Translations under genes and position numbers: made by a program
Notes under the pieces: model-generated
The model's database searches: none
Told to the model about the DNA's origin: nothing
What the model saw: only the letters and a program-made list of their open reading frames with translations
In this document: in pieces, positions 1-7,807 of the stretch
Layout of the letters: the number at the start of each line of letters is the position of its first letter
Numbering within the stretch: position 1 is the first letter of the stretch
Assembly (NCBI GenBank): GCA_002049495.1
Contig: LLYS01000013.1
Span: forward strand, 1 to 61,856
Reading direction: 5' to 3'
DNA length: 61,856 bases
DNA from: Epsilonproteobacteria bacterium tcs-49
GTDB taxonomy: Bacteria; Campylobacterota; Campylobacteria; Campylobacterales; Sulfurovaceae

Positions 1-1472
1 TTACTCTCTTTGGCGTGTTTGACCGACTCTACAATCTCCGTCTTTATTGTCGCCGCCTGCTTGGTGGCGTTGTCGATAACGCTGACCGATTTCTCCACAT
101 TGTTCCCCACGCCCAGTGCCGTGGTGGATAACTCATGGGAAATACTCGCATTCTCCGACGAGGATTGCTTCGTGTTGGCGATGAGGTTTTCGATCTTGCC
201 GATGAAGCCGTTGATATACTCGCTGGCTACACCGATCTCGTCGTTGTTGGCAATGGGAAGGCGCTTGGTCAAATCCCCCTCGCCCTGATAAAGATCTTTT
301 GCCACCGCCTGCAAGCGGATCAGCGGATCAAGAACCGACTTTTTCACCGTAATAAAGCCGATAAGCAGGATGATTCCCACGACGATCACACTGGTAGTCA
401 GCATCTTGGTAAAAGAGTTGTTCTCTATCTCTGCGGATTTTTCCTCCATCTGCGCTACGTTGGCTTCGATAAAGTCCACGTACGCTCCGGTACCGATCAC
501 CCAGCCCCAGGGTTCAAACACGGTGATATATGAAATCTTGGGGACCACCTTGCCGCTGCCGGGTTTTTTCCATTTATAGGTTACGAAACCGCTACCCTCA
601 TTTTTTGCCACCTGGGTCAACTCTTTGAAAAAGGCTTTACCGTCCTCATCTTTGACTTGCGACATATCCTTACCGTTGAGGGAGGAGTCGATGGGGTGCA
701 TCACCATTTTGACATCAAGGTCGTTGACCCAGAAGTATCCGCTGTCATTCTCCCCGTAACGCATCTGTGCGATGGTTCGAAGCGCGTCTTTTTGCACCTT
801 GGCGGTTAAATCCTCCACATACTCGCCCGTGCCCACGACCCAGTTGTAGGGTTCAAACTTTTTCACGTAGGAGATCTTGTCCAAGGGTTTGTCGCTTCCG
901 GGTTTGTTCCACTGGTAGTCGACGATCCCCTCGTTTGAGGCGTTGACCACTTTATTCATCGCACTAAACAGCTTTTTGCCGTTGGGGTCTTTGACATCGG
1001 CAACGTTTTTACCATTGAGGGAGGGGTTTTTAGGGTGCATCACCACCTCGGTCGTATCGGCGGTATGGATCCAAAAGTATCCCGTTTTTCCGTAGTCGGC
1101 ACTTTCGACCATCGCTTTGAGTGAAGCTTGCAGCTTCGCTTTGGACATGGAGTTTTTGTTGGCTTCGTAAAACCCCTCCATCGCTCCGACCATGGTTTCT
1201 ACCTCTTTTTGCAACCCTTTTGCCACCGCATCTTTGGCTTTTTCCTTGGAGGTAAGTTCATAGTAGGATTCGATAGTTTTCATCGCTACTTTGACATAGC
1301 CTTGCAACTCCTGCTTCTTTGCCGCATAACTCTCTTTTTCATACATCTGCACACTGTTTTCGGTAATGGATGAGGCCATCCCGCTTGCCAAAGCGATATA
1401 AAGCCCCGAAATCAACACCATAGGCGTAATGATCAAAAAGAGAATTTTACTCTTGAGTGAAACGTTTTTCAT
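1..1472 (-). CDS. Double-Cache methyl-accepting chemotaxis protein, 3' end cut by window
   Basis: Transmembrane chemoreceptor that would sense small ligands in the periplasm and signal to CheA. The ATG at 1472 follows a GGGAGCAGGG stretch. The protein starts with a short cytoplasmic tail and a membrane segment (about residues 8-30). Two tandem Cache_2-type modules follow; each has a YFW(I/V) start, an MHP motif, an SLNGK motif and a W-V-(V/I)-GTG end, so they are an internal duplication. A second membrane segment (near residue 340), a HAMP-like stretch and the beginning of the signalling coiled coil follow. The highly conserved hairpin tip lies beyond base 1. The receptor family is certain; the ligand is unknown (known Cache_2 ligands are often organic acids, which is family knowledge only). 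It is a separate gene, with about 185 bp before fumC. Confidence 0.93.
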   Translation of the reverse strand, partial: MKNVSLKSKILFLIITPMVLISGLYIALASGMASSITENSVQMYEKESYAAKKQELQGYVKVAMKTIESYYELTSKEKAKDAVAKGLQKEVETMVGAMEGFYEANKNSMSKAKLQASLKAMVESADYGKTGYFWIHTADTTEVVMHPKNPSLNGKNVADVKDPNGKKLFSAMNKVVNASNEGIVDYQWNKPGSDKPLDKISYVKKFEPYNWVVGTGEYVEDLTAKVQKDALRTIAQMRYGENDSGYFWVNDLDVKMVMHPIDSSLNGKDMSQVKDEDGKAFFKELTQVAKNEGSGFVTYKWKKPGSGKVVPKISYITVFEPWGWVIGTGAYVDFIEANVAQMEEKSAEIENNSFTKMLTTSVIVVGIILLIGFITVKKSVLDPLIRLQAVAKDLYQGEGDLTKRLPIANNDEIGVASEYINGFIGKIENLIANTKQSSSENASISHELSTTALGVGNNVEKSVSVIDNATKQAATIKTEIVESVKHAKES

Positions 1473-1657
1473 CCCTGCTCCCTTATTCCTATATGAACAT
1501 TAATCTTATAACAACTTCGTAGCAAAAAAGTAGCGAAAGCCCCTTACAACGCTCTTATAAGATCGACTTTTCCTATCCGCCTCTTCGTAAAAATCGGGCT
1601 TGGAACACACGATTCTCAAATATGGATAATTATATTGTACTATAAATAAATCTTATT

Positions 1658-3031
1658 TCAAGGGTGGGGAAATGCCAAATCTTCGGCTGAGATATATCTG
1701 TCAAACTCCTCTTTGCTCATATACCCCAACTCATCTGCGCTTTCTTGCAGCGTGATACCGCGTTCATATGCGTTCTTGGCTACCTCCGCGCTTTTATCAT
1801 ACCCAAGATGGGGCACAAGGGCCGTAACGAGCATCAAGGAGCTTTCAAGGTAATCTTTCATCACCTTTTTATCCACCGTCAATCCCCTTACGCAGCGCTT
1901 CTGAAAAGATTCCACGGCGTCACTGAGCAGAGAGATCGATTGCAGAATGTTGTAAATGATGACGGGTTTATAAACGTTGAGCTCAAAATTCCCCTGTGCG
2001 TTAGCGAAAGTTACGGTCGCGTTGTTGCCGATAACCTGCGCGCACACCATCGTCAACGCTTCGGCCTGCGTGGGGTTGACCTTGCCGGGCATGATGGAAC
2101 TTCCCGGTTCGTTGGCACTCAGGCGCAGCTCCCCCAAGCCGCACCGTGGACCCGAAGCCAGCCAGCGGATATCGTTGGCGATCTTGTGCAGGTTCGTCGC
2201 CAGCGCGGTCAAAGCTCCGTGAAAGCGCATCGCGGCATCGTGGGAGCTTAATCCGTGAAAAGCGTTCTGGCTTGTGCATGAAACCCCCAAATCTTCGGAG
2301 ATATATTCAAGCATCAACCCCTCAAACCCTTTGGGTGTATTCAATCCCGTCCCCACCGCGCTGCCGCCGATCGGCAATTTTTTGCACGTTTTCAGTTCCC
2401 GTTTGATCGCTTGTGTATCGCTTTGCAGCATCGATACCCAGCCGCTGACCTCCTGTCCGAAACTCAGCGGCACCGCATCTTGCAGATGCGTCCGCCCTAT
2501 TTTCAAAACATCCATAAACTCCACGCCCTTTTGCTTGAGCGTCGTTCGAAGCCCTTTCAAGGCCGGGAACAAATACTTTTTGCTTTGGCGGATTATGGCC
2601 ATATGCATCACCGTCGGGAAGGTATCGTTGCTGCTTTGGGATCTGTTGACATGGTCGTTGGGGTGCAACCGCTGCTCTTTGGCTTGGGAGTTGGCGACGT
2701 TGGCGATCACTTCGTTGACATTCATATTGGTTTGCGTACCGCTACCGCTGTGCCAGATATGCAGGGGGAAATTGCCGTCATGTTTTCCCTCCAGAATGGC
2801 ATCACATGCACCGGTGATCCCTTGCATCTGCTCAAAGGAGAGTTCACCCAGTTCATAATTGGCGCGGGCGGCAAAGCGTTTGAGCCGCACGTATTCATAA
2901 ATAAAGTGCAGCGGCAGACGCTCTTGTCCTATGGCAAAATTCTCCTTCGCCCGCTGGGTTTGCGCACCCCACATCTTTTTTACAGGAACCTTCACCGGAC
3001 CCAACGTATCTTCATACACTTTATAATCCAT
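1658..3031 (-). CDS. fumC: Class II fumarate hydratase
   Basis: Cytoplasmic fumarase converting fumarate and malate in the TCA (or reverse TCA) cycle, iron-independent class II type. The protein is 457 aa, the normal family length. Visible motifs are SGSGTQTNMN near residue 95-104, the GRTHLQDA segment with the substrate-site His near residue 182, and the superfamily signature GSSIMPGKVN near residue 310-319. I choose the ATG at 3031 because AAGGA lies six bases upstream; an in-frame TTG two codons earlier overlaps that ribosome site. It is transcribed alone, divergently from the hydrolase gene at 3102. Confident call; aspartase is a relative, but the overall match is to FumC. Confidence 0.96.
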   Translation of the reverse strand: MDYKVYEDTLGPVKVPVKKMWGAQTQRAKENFAIGQERLPLHFIYEYVRLKRFAARANYELGELSFEQMQGITGACDAILEGKHDGNFPLHIWHSGSGTQTNMNVNEVIANVANSQAKEQRLHPNDHVNRSQSSNDTFPTVMHMAIIRQSKKYLFPALKGLRTTLKQKGVEFMDVLKIGRTHLQDAVPLSFGQEVSGWVSMLQSDTQAIKRELKTCKKLPIGGSAVGTGLNTPKGFEGLMLEYISEDLGVSCTSQNAFHGLSSHDAAMRFHGALTALATNLHKIANDIRWLASGPRCGLGELRLSANEPGSSIMPGKVNPTQAEALTMVCAQVIGNNATVTFANAQGNFELNVYKPVIIYNILQSISLLSDAVESFQKRCVRGLTVDKKVMKDYLESSLMLVTALVPHLGYDKSAEVAKNAYERGITLQESADELGYMSKEEFDRYISAEDLAFPHP

Positions 3032-3101
3032 TGCCAATCCTTTAAGTGAATGTGCTATACTTCAATATGCCAAATCATAACACATTCAAAGGGATTTTGC
3101 T

Positions 3102-3728
3102 ATGAATCACATCTGGTTTGAAAAACGCTCCGTCACACCCTCAAAAATCATCTGTGTCGGCCGCAACTACGCGGCGCATATCAAGGAACTAGACAATGAG
3201 ACCCCCGATCGTATGGTACTTTTCAACAAGCCCAACAGCGCGTTAAGTCCCAGCCTTTACTATTTCGGCGACAAGTGCCGCTTTGAGGGGGAACTGTGCT
3301 TTTTGATCGAAAAGACAAAGATCGCTGCCGTGGGTTTCGGACTGGATTTGACCAAGGTGGACGAACAGGAGATCGCTAAAGAGAAGGGGTTACCCTGGGA
3401 GCGGGCCAAAGCCTTTGACGGATCGGCGGTGCTGGGAGAGTTCGTACCGCTGCGGGGGGATATCTCTGCACTGGAGATGAAGCTGTATCAAAACGGCGCC
3501 CTCGTCCAGCACGCCGAGTATGAACTGATGCTGCACAAACCACGGGAAATTTTACAAGAGGTCCAAAGCTTCATGCAGCTAAGCGACGGCGACGTGATTA
3601 TGAGCGGTACGCCCAAAGGGGTGGGCTACTATAAACTCGGCGATACCTTCAAAGCGCAGATTCTCATGCACGGCAAGGTGATCAACGAAACGGAGTTGAC
3701 GGTCAAACCCTTTCCGAAATCAACTTGA
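3102..3728 (+). CDS. Fumarylacetoacetate hydrolase family protein
   Basis: A 208-residue single-domain member of the FAH family, which cleaves or tautomerises beta-diketo or oxaloacetate-type acids using a divalent metal. The N-terminal KIICVGRNYAAH segment and the metal-ligand pattern FEGELCFLIE (two Glu two residues apart, near residue 61-70) are typical, as is the C-terminal DVIMSGTPKGVG motif. Small bacterial members include oxaloacetate tautomerases/decarboxylases and YcgM-like proteins, and this one has the short length of that group. The ATG at 3102 has AAAGGG upstream. It is divergent from fumC, so a link to C4-acid metabolism is possible but is inference only. The exact substrate cannot be told from sequence. 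Confidence 0.85.
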   Translation: MNHIWFEKRSVTPSKIICVGRNYAAHIKELDNETPDRMVLFNKPNSALSPSLYYFGDKCRFEGELCFLIEKTKIAAVGFGLDLTKVDEQEIAKEKGLPWERAKAFDGSAVLGEFVPLRGDISALEMKLYQNGALVQHAEYELMLHKPREILQEVQSFMQLSDGDVIMSGTPKGVGYYKLGDTFKAQILMHGKVINETELTVKPFPKST

Positions 3729-3750
3729 CTTTAGCCGCCTTTGCTATAAT
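3725..3750 (+). promoter_or_regulatory. Candidate dnaE promoter (extended -10)
   Basis: TTTGCTATAAT gives an extended -10 with TATAAT at 3745-3750. A TTGACT lies at 3725-3730, but the spacing is only 14 bases, so recognition probably rests on the TGC extension. It sits directly after the hydrolase stop codon and about 130 bases before dnaE. Confidence 0.5.
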
Positions 3751-3769
3751 TGCGGTACTATTGAAACCT

Positions 3770-3844
3770 GTTTTTTGTAAAACTCTATCTTTGAGGACAA
3801 ATCTCGCTTTGCTCTGAGCCTCACGATACAGCTTTACAAAAAAC
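3770..3844 (+). promoter_or_regulatory. Structured leader of dnaE (12-bp perfect inverted repeat)
   Basis: GTTTTTTGTAAA at 3770-3781 is the exact reverse complement of TTTACAAAAAAC at 3833-3844. A nested TGAGG (3792-3796) / CCTCA (3819-3823) pair lies inside. The element lies between the presumed promoter and the dnaE start. It would form a long-armed hairpin in the dnaE 5' untranslated RNA. Its role is unknown: attenuation, RNA stability or protein binding are all possible. It resembles no riboswitch I recognise. Confidence 0.5.
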
Positions 3845-3879
3845 GAAAAGCATATTATATTAAGTAGGAAAGAATCCGC

Positions 3880-6800
3880 ATGTCAAAAAATCCGCAATTT
3901 ACCCACCTGCATCTGCACACCGAATACTCCCTGCTAGATGGGGCCAACAAGCTCAAAGACTTGGCCAAAGAGGTCAAAGCTTTGGGGATGGACTCGGTGG
4001 CGATGACCGATCACGGCAATATGTTCGGCGCGATCGATTTTTACCAAACGATGAAAAGCGAAGGGCTCAAACCCATCATCGGGATGGAGGGCTACCTGCA
4101 CAACAGTGAAGAGCTCGGCGACAAATCTACCCGCCAGCGCTTTCACATCTGCCTCTACGCCAAAAACGAAACGGGGTACAAAAACCTCATGTATCTCAGT
4201 TCGCAGGCGTATATCGAGGGGTTTTACTACTATCCGCGGATCAATAAAAAGCTGCTCAAAGAGCACAGCGAAGGGCTGATCTGCTCCAGTGCCTGCCTGC
4301 AGGGCGAGATCAATTGGCACCTTAACACCAACAGCGAGCGAAACGTCAAGTTCGGTGCCAAGGGTTACGAGCGGGCCAAGGAGATCGCGCTGGAGTACAA
4401 GGAGATGTTTGGGGATGATTTTTATCTTGAAATTATGCGCCACGGCATCGACGACCAGTACTACGTGGATACGCAGATCATCCAGATCGCCAAGGAGACG
4501 GGGATCAAGATCGTAGCGACCAACGACACCCACTACCTCAAAAAAGATTACGCCGATCCCCACGAAGCGTTCATGTGTATCGCCATGAATAAGCAGTACG
4601 ACGACCCCAACCGCCTGCGCCACAGCGTGCATGAGTTTTTCCTCAAATCCCACGAGGAGATCGCCAAACTCTACGCCGATATCCCCGAAGCGGTGGAAAA
4701 TACCCAGGAGATTGTGGATAAATGCAACCTTGAAATCAAACTGGGCGATCCCACGCCGCCGAATTTTAAATTCGTCAAGGAGTACGCAAAGGCCGACGGG
4801 GTGGAGTATGACAATGACGCGGATTACTTTGTCTACAAGTGCACCGAGGGGCTCAAGGAGCGTCTGAAACTGGTAGATGAGAGTGAGCACCAGCGCTACT
4901 GGGACCGGCTGCAAAAGGAGATGGATATCATCAACGGGATGAAGTTCCCGGGCTATATGCTTATCGTTTGGGACTTCGTGCGTGAATGCGAAAAACTGGG
5001 CATCCCCGTAGGGCCCGGACGGGGATCCGCGGCGGGGAGTCTGGTGGCGTACTGCCTGTGGATTACAAACATCGATCCCATGAAATACGACCTGCTCTTT
5101 GAGCGGTTTCTCAACCCCGAACGGGTAAGTATGCCCGATATCGATATGGACTTTTGCCAGGCACGCCGGGGCGAGATCATCGACTACGTCGTGGAGAAAT
5201 ACGGCCGCTACAACGTCGCGCAGGTGATCACGTTTGGTTCGCTTTTGGCAAAGGGGGTGATCCGCGACGTCGGGCGGGTACTGGGACTGCCCTACGCCAA
5301 GGCCGATGCTATGGCCAAGCTGATCCCCGATGAGCTGGGGATCGATCTAAAAACCGCGTTTGAAAAGGAGCCCAAGATCAAAGAGCTCATCGACAGCGAC
5401 AAGGAAGCCGCGCGGGTGTGGGAGTTTTCTTTGGCGCTGGAGGGGCTGAAGCGAAACCCGGGGATGCACGCCGCGGGGGTGGTGATCAGCAACGAGGAGC
5501 TGTGGCACAAAACGCCGCTGTATAAACCCTCGGGCGAGGAAACGCTGGTAACGCAGTATTCGCTGAACTTCTTAGAGGACGTGGATCTGATCAAGTTTGA
5601 TTTCCTGGGACTCAAGACCCTGGACGTGATCGACAACGCGCGCAAACTGATCGAAGCCAGATATGATAAAAAGCTCGATATCAACAATATGGAGATGGAT
5701 GATCCCGAAGTGTTCAAAATGATCTGTTCGGGGCGAACGCTGGGGATGTTCCAGATCGAATCGGACGGGATGCAGGATCTCAACAGACGGCTGCGACCGA
5801 GCAACTTTGAGGACCTGATCGCGGTTTTGGCGCTGTACCGACCGGGGCCGATGGAATCGGGGATGCTTGATGATTTCATCGCCAGAAAGCATGGGGAAGA
5901 GCAGATCAGCTACTTTTTTGAAGAGTTTGAAGAGGTGCTCAAACCGATCCTGGAACCCACCTACGGGGTGATCGTCTACCAGGAGCAGGTTATGCAGATC
6001 GTACAGGCGATCGGGGGCTTCAGCCTGGGCGAAGCGGACGTCGTGCGCCGGGCGATGGGGAAGAAAAAAGCCGACCTCATGGCCAAGTATAACAAGGAGT
6101 TCAGCGAAAGGGCGGCGGAGAAAGGCTTTGACCCCAAAAACGCCAGCGAACTGTTCAGCCTGATCGAAAAGTTCGCCGGCTACGGGTTTAATAAATCCCA
6201 CTCCGCGGCGTATGCGATGATCACCTATCAAACGGCGTGGCTGAAAACCCACTACCCCCAGGAGTTCATGGCCGCGCTGCTAACCAGCGAACAGGACAAT
6301 ACCGACAAGATCGTAAAATATATCGATGAGGTCAAACGCCTCGACATCCAACTGCTCCCGCCCGATATCAACCGCTCTATCGTCGAGTTCAGCGCCACCA
6401 CGCTTGACGGTGAGGATGTGATCTTGTTTGGTATGGGCGCGGTCAAGGGACTGGGACGCTCGGCCATAGAACCCATCCTCGAAGCGCGTAAAGAGGGGAT
6501 GTTTGAGGATATGAACGATTTTATCTCCCGCATCAACGGCTCCAAGGTTAATAAAAAAGCCTATGAATCGCTGATCAAATCGGGGGCTTTTGACCGCTTT
6601 GAGTACAACCGCCGCTCCATGCTCGAACAGATCGACACCGTCGTCCAGACCGCCTCGACGGCCAACAAACTCAAACAAGACGCCACAAACTCCCTTTTCG
6701 GCGACGATGCGGAGATGACGACGGTGGAGCTCAGCCTCGATACGCTACCCGAATATGACTTGAAAACGATCCTGGAGTTTGAAAAAGCGACGCTGGGTAT

Positions 6801-7365
6801 CTACGTCTCGGGGCACCCCCTCGACGAGTTCCGTGAAGAGCTTGAAAAGATCGACTACACCCTCTCTTCGGATCTGGAGAATATTGCCGACGGGGAGAAG
6901 GCGCTGTTTATCGGCAAGGTGGAAAACATCACCGAAAAGATCAGTAAAAAGGGCAACAAATTCGGCATCTTGACGCTGATGGATCTGCACGGGGAGATAG
7001 AGCTGATGCTCTTTAGCGATTATCTGGAGCAGTTAAACCAGATGGATCTCGAACAGCCCATCGCCATCAAAACCACCGTAACCAAAGATGACCAGTTTAC
7101 CCGCATCCGCGTGCACAAGATCATGGATCTCAAAGCAGCCAAAAAGCAGAAACCGCTGGTTTTGGGTATCGAGCTGGATAAAGACACCGAGATCATCGAA
7201 ACCCTGCACCGGCTTGCGCTGCGGCACAAGGGCAACCGACCCCTGCAGCTGGTGATCAAATCCAAACTGGCAAACGCCATGCTCGAAACGGGACTGAAAG
7301 TCAGCGATATGCTGTGCGAAGAGATCAAAAACGAATACAGCGATCGGATCTTTATCGAAGGGTAA
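3880..7365 (+). CDS. dnaE: DNA polymerase III alpha subunit
   Basis: Replicative polymerase subunit, 1161 aa, the normal length for DnaE1. The N-terminal PHP domain opens with FTHLHLHTEYSLLDG (residues about 7-21). The polymerase palm carries PDIDMDF at 419-425, where D420 and D422 match the catalytic Asp pair of the family. The GPGRGSAAGS loop precedes it and the helix-hairpin-helix and OB-fold regions fill the C-terminal half (the OB-type stretch lies near residues 990-1070). The start ATG has AGGAAAG upstream. The gene stands alone after a structured leader. No sign of truncation or of transfer. Confidence 0.98.
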   Translation: MSKNPQFTHLHLHTEYSLLDGANKLKDLAKEVKALGMDSVAMTDHGNMFGAIDFYQTMKSEGLKPIIGMEGYLHNSEELGDKSTRQRFHICLYAKNETGYKNLMYLSSQAYIEGFYYYPRINKKLLKEHSEGLICSSACLQGEINWHLNTNSERNVKFGAKGYERAKEIALEYKEMFGDDFYLEIMRHGIDDQYYVDTQIIQIAKETGIKIVATNDTHYLKKDYADPHEAFMCIAMNKQYDDPNRLRHSVHEFFLKSHEEIAKLYADIPEAVENTQEIVDKCNLEIKLGDPTPPNFKFVKEYAKADGVEYDNDADYFVYKCTEGLKERLKLVDESEHQRYWDRLQKEMDIINGMKFPGYMLIVWDFVRECEKLGIPVGPGRGSAAGSLVAYCLWITNIDPMKYDLLFERFLNPERVSMPDIDMDFCQARRGEIIDYVVEKYGRYNVAQVITFGSLLAKGVIRDVGRVLGLPYAKADAMAKLIPDELGIDLKTAFEKEPKIKELIDSDKEAARVWEFSLALEGLKRNPGMHAAGVVISNEELWHKTPLYKPSGEETLVTQYSLNFLEDVDLIKFDFLGLKTLDVIDNARKLIEARYDKKLDINNMEMDDPEVFKMICSGRTLGMFQIESDGMQDLNRRLRPSNFEDLIAVLALYRPGPMESGMLDDFIARKHGEEQISYFFEEFEEVLKPILEPTYGVIVYQEQVMQIVQAIGGFSLGEADVVRRAMGKKKADLMAKYNKEFSERAAEKGFDPKNASELFSLIEKFAGYGFNKSHSAAYAMITYQTAWLKTHYPQEFMAALLTSEQDNTDKIVKYIDEVKRLDIQLLPPDINRSIVEFSATTLDGEDVILFGMGAVKGLGRSAIEPILEARKEGMFEDMNDFISRINGSKVNKKAYESLIKSGAFDRFEYNRRSMLEQIDTVVQTASTANKLKQDATNSLFGDDAEMTTVELSLDTLPEYDLKTILEFEKATLGIYVSGHPLDEFREELEKIDYTLSSDLENIADGEKALFIGKVENITEKISKKGNKFGILTLMDLHGEIELMLFSDYLEQLNQMDLEQPIAIKTTVTKDDQFTRIRVHKIMDLKAAKKQKPLVLGIELDKDTEIIETLHRLALRHKGNRPLQLVIKSKLANAMLETGLKVSDMLCEEIKNEYSDRIFIEG

Positions 7366-7387
7366 GGAGGATTGCGATCCCTCCTTA
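7363..7387. terminator. Inverted repeat between convergent dnaE and yjdM
   Basis: TAAGGAGG (7363-7370) pairs with CCTCCTTA (7380-7387), beginning inside the dnaE stop codon. It lies between convergent genes, so it is plausible as a bidirectional stop. No strong U-run follows on either strand, so the assignment is tentative. Confidence 0.4.
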
Positions 7388-7401
7388 ATGACGTAGGGGA
7401 T

Positions 7402-7746
7402 TTACTGTTTTTTGACAAATTCCTGTTTGAGTTTGATCGCGCCGACGCCGGGGACTTTACAGTCGATATTGTGCCCGTCATTGCCCTCAACAAGTCTGAT
7501 ACCTTTTATCTTTGTACCCACTTTGATGCCGCTGGAGCTTCCTTTGACCTTCAAATCTTTTATAACCGTGACATCATCGCCGTCAGCTAATGTATTACCG
7601 TTTGCATCTTTTACGACCAATCCCGCATCCTCTTCGTTTTGCTCTTGCGGATTCCACTCATGGGCACACTCGGGACACACAAGCAAGTGACCGTCTTCAT
7701 ATGTATAGGGGCTACCGCATTCGGGGCATTTTGGCAATTCTTCCAT
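7402..7746 (-). CDS. yjdM: YjdM/PhnA family zinc-ribbon protein
   Basis: A 114-residue cytoplasmic protein with an N-terminal zinc ribbon (CPECGS...CPECAHEW, two CxxC pairs around residues 7-27) and a C-terminal SH3-like domain containing [17 protein letters not shown] and the IKGIRLVEG strand. These are the hallmarks of the family once called PhnA; despite that name, family members are not established phosphonate enzymes and the function is unknown. The start has AAAGGA seven bases upstream. It is convergent with dnaE and lies just downstream of the sensor kinase on the same strand, but with its own spacing. Confidence 0.9.
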   Translation of the reverse strand: MEELPKCPECGSPYTYEDGHLLVCPECAHEWNPQEQNEEDAGLVVKDANGNTLADGDDVTVIKDLKVKGSSSGIKVGTKIKGIRLVEGNDGHNIDCKVPGVGAIKLKQEFVKKQ

Positions 7747-7807
7747 TGTATTCCTTTAAAACTTTTTTGCAATTTTAGGGTAGCATTTAAAAAAAGTCAA
7801 ATGGTTC

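Noticed and set aside
3934-4914. A 326-residue minus-strand frame inside dnaE
   Set aside because: Antisense shadow of the PHP-domain coding region, with no plausible start.
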